Program-made: the position numbers and the translations under genes
In this document: positions 16,386 through 21,552 of the stretch, one piece after another
Layout of the letters: every line of letters begins with the position of its first letter
Position numbering within the stretch: the first letter of the stretch is position 1
Assembly (NCBI GenBank): GCA_035296965.1
Contig: DATGZX010000039.1
Span: 1 to 24,448, forward strand
Length of the DNA stretch: 24,448 nucleotides
Reading direction: 5' to 3'
DNA from: DATGZX01 sp035296965
GTDB taxonomy: Bacteria > Planctomycetota > Planctomycetia > Gemmatales > Gemmataceae
The notes under the pieces: model-generated
The model's database searches: none
The model's input: only the letters and a program-made list of their open reading frames with translations
What the model was told of the DNA's origin: nothing

Positions 16386-16473
16386 AGAGTATGCATTGTA
16401 CTGGCATCCACGAAAGGCGTCTGCCGCACGCGCGGCCTCGTGGGCGCGCCCTCAACGGGCAGGGCAGCGGCCT

Positions 16474-16685
16474 CGCCCGAAGGGCGCACGTGCGTAGCCA
16501 GGGACTTCAGCATTCGCCCGAAGGGGGCGCGTGCGTAGCCAGGGACTTTAGTCCCTGGCACTCTCGCCCGGAGGGCGCACGAACGTAGCCAGGGACTTTA
16601 GGCGCCATATGAGCGATCCGTATTCGGGGCCACGTCTATCTCCAGGGGCTGAAGCCCCTGGCTACGTTCGTGCGCCCTCCGGGCG
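16474..16685. repeat. Cluster of four palindromic repeat units
   Basis: Three units in direct orientation start at 16474, 16515 and 16565, each with CGCCCG(a/g)AGGG, CGTAGCCAGGGACTT and variable ends; a fourth lies inverted at 16642-16685. Unit 2 contains a local hairpin (CCAGGGACTTTAGTCCCTGG). Units 3 and 4 match in opposite orientation across ~36 bases and could form a large cruciform. It fills the 309-base gap (16386-16694) between the ECF sigma factor and the flippase-like gene. The layout suggests a mobile REP-type family, not a CRISPR array. Confidence 0.85.
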
Positions 16686-16694
16686 TTTGAGAGC

Positions 16695-18083
16695 CTAGTC
16701 GATCAACTCCGTTGGCCATCGACCTTGCTTCGCCCGTTCCAGCATGATTCCGGCGCGCACACGGTTGAAACGGCTCTGCTCAAAATCTGAAACAGGGATG
16801 CGACCGTCATCGTATCGTCGCTTGCTTTCCGACTCCACGAGTCTCGTGCGCAGCCACTGGGCCTCCAGGGCAGCAGTACGGTCCAGCCTCTTACTGCTCA
16901 GATCGAATTCCGCCTGGAGCAAGCGCTGGTAAGCGCTCAGAAGAATGTGCAAAGTGCCTCGCCCGGCAATGAATTCCAGCCACCGGACGTTTGCCTCCGT
17001 GCGAGCGGCGTGGTATTGCTCTTTGAGAAGAGACGCGGTCTTGTCCCCGTCCTTGAGATTGGCAAGCATGGACTTGAGCTGATCCTCTGGCATATCCTGC
17101 AAAGAGACTTGTTCGCCCCGCTTCAACTTCTCTATCAGATCATCCGCACGCTGCTTCAGCGGGTCCGGCTGCGCAGCTTCCTTTTTCACCGCAGGGGGCG
17201 CCTGTGCACGCACCCCCTGATAGGTCATAACGCCCACCCCTGTCCCGAGCATGCCCAGCACGAGCACCACTGCCGCCGCCATCTTGATCTTGGTCATGAA
17301 CATCGCGTGTATTACTCCTTCCACCAGGGCAGCCACGGGCGCGGAAATCGTTCCCGCCGCGCTGCCGCCTGCCGCCATTAATAGGACGGTTTTCAAAGTT
17401 GATGTGAACAAGGCGTTCGGGACCGTTGCCGCCAGCGTCCTGGATTCCAGCACGCCGGTCAACACGGCGGCCGAGAGAACCAAACCTCGGGAGGCGAGCC
17501 GGCTGCGCAGTCGCTCGCGTCCGCGTTCGAGCCTGCCGCGCACGGCCCCGGGCGTGCAATCCAGCTCCTGGGCGACGGCTTCCTGGCTCTTGCCTTGCAG
17601 ATAAAAGAGCACCAGCGGCGTGCGGAGCTTGGCCGGCAGGCGATTCAATTCCTCGTGCAGCACGCGGTCACGATCGCGTGTGGCCACGTCATCGCTCGAG
17701 TTTGCTGCCAACATCTCGACACTTCCTCGCTCATGGGCGCGTCGCCTGGCCGCGTTCGCCCGCGCCCGCGCTGCCACACGATGGGCCACGCCGTAGAGCC
17801 AATTTGCCAGTAATTCACCCCGGCCAATCGACCCTGCCTTGCGGACGAAGATCAGAAATGTAGCCGCGAATGCATCCTCGGCCTCGTGCGCGCTGGGCAA
17901 CAGGCTGCGACAGACGCCCAGCACCATCGGCCCATGCCGGGCGAACAGCACTTCGAAGGCCGCCTCGTCGCCCTGCTTCAGGAATCGCTCCAGCAACGAA
18001 CTATCCGCCAGCCCCGCCGTCGGCCGCAAACCAGCCAACGTACGGAGATAACGCACAATCTCGCCGAGCATCGGTCCAGCCAT
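16695..18083 (-). CDS. ECF sigma factor with a membrane-anchored C-terminal extension
   Basis: A 462-residue protein. Residues 42-110 are sigma region 2 (FEVLFARHGPMVLGVCR..., AEDAFAATFLIFVRKA, NWLYGVAHRVA). Residues 145-198 are sigma region 4 (LPAKLRTPLVLFYLQGKSQEAVAQEL, GAVRGRLERGRERLR). This is followed by hydrophobic stretches, including a clear transmembrane helix at ~267-288, and an acidic/basic coiled-coil-like domain of ~165 residues that should lie outside the cytoplasm. Ordinary ECF factors end after ~200 residues; extensions of this kind are a planctomycete speciality and may replace a separate anti-sigma factor. AGGAG lies ten bases before the ATG at 18083. No anti-sigma gene is adjacent. 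The PilZ gene upstream is on the same strand at a 157-base distance. Confidence 0.92.
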   Translation of the reverse strand: MAGPMLGEIVRYLRTLAGLRPTAGLADSSLLERFLKQGDEAAFEVLFARHGPMVLGVCRSLLPSAHEAEDAFAATFLIFVRKAGSIGRGELLANWLYGVAHRVAARARANAARRRAHERGSVEMLAANSSDDVATRDRDRVLHEELNRLPAKLRTPLVLFYLQGKSQEAVAQELDCTPGAVRGRLERGRERLRSRLASRGLVLSAAVLTGVLESRTLAATVPNALFTSTLKTVLLMAAGGSAAGTISAPVAALVEGVIHAMFMTKIKMAAAVVLVLGMLGTGVGVMTYQGVRAQAPPAVKKEAAQPDPLKQRADDLIEKLKRGEQVSLQDMPEDQLKSMLANLKDGDKTASLLKEQYHAARTEANVRWLEFIAGRGTLHILLSAYQRLLQAEFDLSSKRLDRTAALEAQWLRTRLVESESKRRYDDGRIPVSDFEQSRFNRVRAGIMLERAKQGRWPTELID

Positions 18084-18240
18084 CGATCCGAATCTCCTGT
18101 CGCCTTGCTAACCCTATTACTGCACGAACCAAGCGCTGCGACATGGATTTTTTTGAGATTTGTTCCGGAAATGCGGCCAACCCCGCTTAAGCACTGGGGG
18201 CGCGCCGCAGTTATCTGAATTGAAAGGGTTTCCTGCGTTG

Positions 18241-18624
18241 TCAGCAAATTAACGACCGTAGATCGGCATCGCTGAGTTGACGGGCAAATCTGCATCCCAA
18301 AAGCCAGCTGCCATCGGCCTGCTCTTCACAGCGGACGACTTGCACGATCATGGGACGGGAGTAGCAGTTGCCGAACATCTGGAGACTGATGACTAGACTG
18401 GTCTTGCATCCAACCGGTGCCGGGACAACCAATGCCAGGCCGCCCATGGAGGCATCTCGCACGCGGACCTTCCAGCGTTCCTGACCAAAGCCGTTCGGAG
18501 TGGAGCAAAACGCATCCTGATTGCAAGGGAGGCGCACGTAAGCCCGGCGATCCAATGTTAGTGGTTTGGATGATCGATCCTGAGTAGCTGGCTGTTCGCA
18601 TTCAAACATGACACTCTCGCTCAA
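18241..18624 (-). CDS. PilZ-domain protein, probable cyclic-di-GMP receptor
   Basis: A 127-residue single-domain protein. Both PilZ signature motifs are present: RxxxR (R27-R31 in RRAYVRLP) and DxSxxG (D57, S59, G62 in RDASMGGLAL), followed by alternating strands and a final GCRFARQLSDADLRSLI typical of the domain. It should bind cyclic-di-GMP. An in-frame second ATG at 18609 is an alternative start. It is divergent from the AAA ATPase / FHA-EAL operon, which includes a predicted cyclic-di-GMP phosphodiesterase, so signal breakdown and signal reading may be linked here. The output partner is unknown. Confidence 0.88.
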   Translation of the reverse strand: MSESVMFECEQPATQDRSSKPLTLDRRAYVRLPCNQDAFCSTPNGFGQERWKVRVRDASMGGLALVVPAPVGCKTSLVISLQMFGNCYSRPMIVQVVRCEEQADGSWLLGCRFARQLSDADLRSLIC

Positions 18625-18991
18625 AAGCAGGCATCGTAGTTCTTCTCTCAGATCTTGGTCCCCTAGAACCTTGGATCAAATCAACCCCGTTGTAAAGGAA
18701 CGCCGTGAGATAATTCGATCGTCGGCATTGCTGAACAACTGTCAGATTGCCAGAATCGGGGGCAGGAACCTTGAAATTGCCCTCGATGCGACACCGCTAA
18801 TTCTAGCTTTTTCGTATGATGCTAAGCTTTTTTGCGCATAGCCCACAATTCTCACGTGCGACAACAATCCCCAGCAATGGGATCATTAGCGGCCAAGCTC
18901 AGGTTTTGTGACTTATAGTTCCTACGGAGTAAACAAGACCCAGACCGCCCAGCTCATACCTGCTGTGGTCGCTGTCTCGTTCCAGTGCACC
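18625..18991. other. Divergent promoter region between the PilZ and AAA genes
   Basis: About 370 bases, comparatively AT-rich towards 18800. It should drive both directions. A 77-codon frame (18608-18841) overlaps the PilZ start on the opposite strand and has no domain, so it is not called. No clear sigma-54 or -35/-10 site was recognised. Confidence 0.4.
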
Positions 18992-20311
18992 ATGACAACA
19001 CCGAAAACCGCACTTGCCAATGAGAGTCCGCTATCAGCGCTGCTGGCCCAGGAGATCTTTCATCCTGCCGAGCCACAGAGCTTGGAGGACGCCGGACTTG
19101 CCGAGACCGTGGTCGAATCCCTCATCTTGAAGCAACTGGCCGCGGTCGGGAACTCCACGGGGCGCAATTTCGCCGAACAGCTCTGTATTCCCATGGGAGT
19201 TCTGGACAAAAATCTGCAGAAGCTGCGCTCTCGCCAGTATGTAGCGCATCGAGGCCCGGCGGCGCTTAATGACTATATTTATGTGCTTACCGAGCAAGGG
19301 CGCGAATTCGCTCAGCTCCTGGCGGACGCATGTAACTACCACGGCTCCGCGCCGGTTCCTTTCGTGGATTATGTGACATCCGTCGATGCCCAGACCATCG
19401 CCGCGGAAGCGCCCAAACGCGCTAACCTCGAGAAAGCATTTCAGGATATCTCCGTAAGTCCGGAGATGTTCGCCAAACTTGGTCCCGCGGTGAATTCCGG
19501 TGCCGGCATGTTTCTGTACGGAACACCCGGCAATGGCAAGACGACCCTAGCTGAGAGGATCACGCGCTGCTTCGGCCAGGAGATATGGATTCCTCGGAGC
19601 ATCATTGTTGATGGCGAGATCATCCAGTTCTATGACCCTGCTTATCACGAGTCTGTGGAGGAGTCGACGCAGAGCATCCTGCGCAAAGACAATCACGACA
19701 AACGCTGGATCAAGATTCGCAGACCGACCGTGGTCGTGGGCGGCGAATTGACCATGGATAGCCTGGAGCTTCGCCATAATCCGCAAACACACGTCAGTGA
19801 AGCGCCACTGCAAATGAAAAGCAATTGCGGTACGCTGCTCATTGACGATTTTGGCCGCCAGCGCATGGATCCGCTGGAATTGCTGAATCGCTGGATCATC
19901 CCCCTGGAAAAGCATTACGACTTCTTGACGCTGCCGTCGGGCAAGAAGATCCAAGTACCCTTCGACCAGCTCATTATTTTTTCCACGAACCTTGAACCCA
20001 AAGATCTCGTGGATGAAGCTTTCCTGCGCCGAATTCCTTACAAGATCAACGTCCCCGATCCGGATGTGGAGGAATTCCACTCGATTTTCGACCATTGCGC
20101 CCGCATGCTGGAGTGCGAATACAATCGATCGGTCGTGGACACTCTCCTGGAGCGGCACTATCGGCCCAAGAAGCGATCGCTGCGCCGCTGCCACCCGCGC
20201 GATCTCCTGCTGCAGATTTATCACTATTGCGTTTACAACGGCTTGCCGATCGAGATAAAGCCTGAATACTTCGATCTGGTTGTGGACAATTATTTTGCGG
20301 TGGTGACGTAA
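18992..20311 (+). CDS. AAA ATPase with an N-terminal winged-helix domain
   Basis: A 439-residue protein. The N-terminal ~110 residues look like a winged-helix module (ETVVESLILKQLAA..., GVLDKNLQKLRSRQYVAHRG, then YVLTEQGREFAQ, a typical wing and last helix). The ATPase domain has Walker A GTPGNGKTT at 177-185, an unusually long segment between Walker motifs, Walker B LLIDDFGR with D285-D286 and a sensor-like IIFSTN. An arginine-rich KKRSLRRCHPRDLL near the C-terminus may be sensor 2. The role is unknown; a DNA- or protein-remodelling ATPase is the neutral reading. The start could instead be GTG 18908 (28 residues longer); ATG 18992 is preferred because the extension has no domain character, though no strong ribosome site supports either. 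Only two bases separate it from the FHA-EAL gene. Confidence 0.82.
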   Translation: MTTPKTALANESPLSALLAQEIFHPAEPQSLEDAGLAETVVESLILKQLAAVGNSTGRNFAEQLCIPMGVLDKNLQKLRSRQYVAHRGPAALNDYIYVLTEQGREFAQLLADACNYHGSAPVPFVDYVTSVDAQTIAAEAPKRANLEKAFQDISVSPEMFAKLGPAVNSGAGMFLYGTPGNGKTTLAERITRCFGQEIWIPRSIIVDGEIIQFYDPAYHESVEESTQSILRKDNHDKRWIKIRRPTVVVGGELTMDSLELRHNPQTHVSEAPLQMKSNCGTLLIDDFGRQRMDPLELLNRWIIPLEKHYDFLTLPSGKKIQVPFDQLIIFSTNLEPKDLVDEAFLRRIPYKINVPDPDVEEFHSIFDHCARMLECEYNRSVVDTLLERHYRPKKRSLRRCHPRDLLLQIYHYCVYNGLPIEIKPEYFDLVVDNYFAVVT

Positions 20312-20313
20312 TT

Positions 20314-21480
20314 ATGGAAAATCATTCAGCGCCCATGAATGAGAGGCATGTTCCCTGCCTGGAGCATTTTCCGGAGCAGAGCAATGTTGCCCAACAAATT
20401 CCGCTGGAACATTTCCCCTTCCAGATCGGCCGTAGCATCAGTGCGGACTTTATCATCTATTCTCGGCAGGTTTCCAAGCAGCATGCGGAACTCTATCGTC
20501 TCGGTGACAACCTCTATATCCGCGACCTCAAGAGCACAAACGGCACTTTTGTGAATGGTCAGAGGGTGGGCGAAGCGCCGTTGTACAACGGCGACATCAT
20601 CCATTTTGGCCACAAGGAATTCCGGTTTCGCTACGAGCCCGTGGGAACGCCAGTGGTACCGCACGAACCCGGTACTGACGTGCTGCAAAGCGGGTTGCCG
20701 CCCAGCATGATTGTGGTTAGCCAACACCTACGTGAACTTCTCAGGGAAAACTGCGTCAGCGTCGTTTTCCAACAGATCGTGGAGCTGAAGACCCGGCAAA
20801 TTATGGGCTACGAGGCACTGGGCCGCGGCACGCACGCCCAGTTAACTCCCAACCCGGCGGATCTTCTCCGCCTGGCCGACCGTTGCAGAATGGCCCCGGA
20901 GCTTAGCCGTCTCTTCCGAACGGTCGCCATGGAAGAGTCCGCGCTCTTGCCCAAAACGGTTCGCTTCTTTTTCAACATCCATCCATCTGAATTCGTCGAA
21001 GGAAAGTTATTCGATTCACTGCGGGCCACACTGGGCACCTTGCGTGACCAGAGAAAGCTGGTCCTTGAAGTGCACGAAGAAGCCATGGTCGATTCCGTCA
21101 TGATGGCTGAAATGCGCGATCAGCTTCATTCCCTCGGCATGGAGCTGGCCTACGACGATTTTGGCGCGGGAAAGGCTCGGTTGAAAGAGCTGGTCGAGGT
21201 TCCACCCGCATTCATCAAGTTCGACATCAGTTTGATCCGCGGCATCGATCGGGACAAGGTCCGCAAGGAGCTGGTTCAGGCTCTCATCCAGGTCCTGGTC
21301 GGGGCCAATGTTCAGATCATTGCCGAGGGTATTGAAACCGCCCTGGAAGCGGAAACCTGCCAGATGCTCGGGTATCATCATGGCCAGGGCTACTACTTCG
21401 GCAGGCCACTGTCTGTCGCCGAATTGACTCTCTTTGACGGATCGAAAGCATCTGGAGAATTGGCCGCCACCGCAGTCTAA
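20314..21480 (+). CDS. FHA-EAL fusion, probable cyclic-di-GMP phosphodiesterase
   Basis: A 388-residue cytoplasmic protein with no membrane segment. Residues 30-108 form an FHA domain with G39-R40, S54, H57 and N76-G77, the residues that bind phosphothreonine peptides. Residues 140-375 form an EAL domain. Catalytic positions are kept: E167 in EALGR, N221 in FNIHP, E252 in LEVHEE, D281-D282 in DDFGAG, K302 in FIKFD, E338 in AEGIE and Q358 in HGQGYYFGRP. It is therefore likely active in hydrolysing cyclic-di-GMP to pGpG, not just a degenerate binder. FHA-EAL is an uncommon pairing; the FHA part suggests that a Ser/Thr kinase controls its location or activity, and the convergent neighbour contains one. 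It is co-transcribed with the AAA ATPase upstream. Confidence 0.92.
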   Translation: MENHSAPMNERHVPCLEHFPEQSNVAQQIPLEHFPFQIGRSISADFIIYSRQVSKQHAELYRLGDNLYIRDLKSTNGTFVNGQRVGEAPLYNGDIIHFGHKEFRFRYEPVGTPVVPHEPGTDVLQSGLPPSMIVVSQHLRELLRENCVSVVFQQIVELKTRQIMGYEALGRGTHAQLTPNPADLLRLADRCRMAPELSRLFRTVAMEESALLPKTVRFFFNIHPSEFVEGKLFDSLRATLGTLRDQRKLVLEVHEEAMVDSVMMAEMRDQLHSLGMELAYDDFGAGKARLKELVEVPPAFIKFDISLIRGIDRDKVRKELVQALIQVLVGANVQIIAEGIETALEAETCQMLGYHHGQGYYFGRPLSVAELTLFDGSKASGELAATAV

Positions 21481-21482
21481 GA

Positions 21483-21550
21483 GCCTATCCGAATAATACC
21501 GGGGACAGGACCTCTAGTTCAAAGGTCCTGTCCCCGTTGTTCGGATAGGC
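21483..21550. terminator. Two-tier hairpin between convergent genes
   Basis: An inner 14-base stem (21500-21513 with 21523-21536) sits within an outer 11-base stem (21483-21493 with 21540-21550), with an internal loop of 6 and 3 bases. It lies in the 72-base gap between the FHA-EAL gene and the kinase-tubulin gene and would fold on both strands. There is no U-tract; it could be a bidirectional terminator or a copy of a mobile palindromic repeat. Confidence 0.7.
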
Positions 21551-21552
21551 CC

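Noticed and set aside
16474..16685. CRISPR array
   Set aside because: Units are palindromic and unevenly spaced, with very short gaps and one inverted copy, and no cas gene is present.
18608..18841. 77-codon frame between the PilZ and AAA genes
   Set aside because: Overlaps the PilZ start on the opposite strand and shows no domain or ribosome site.
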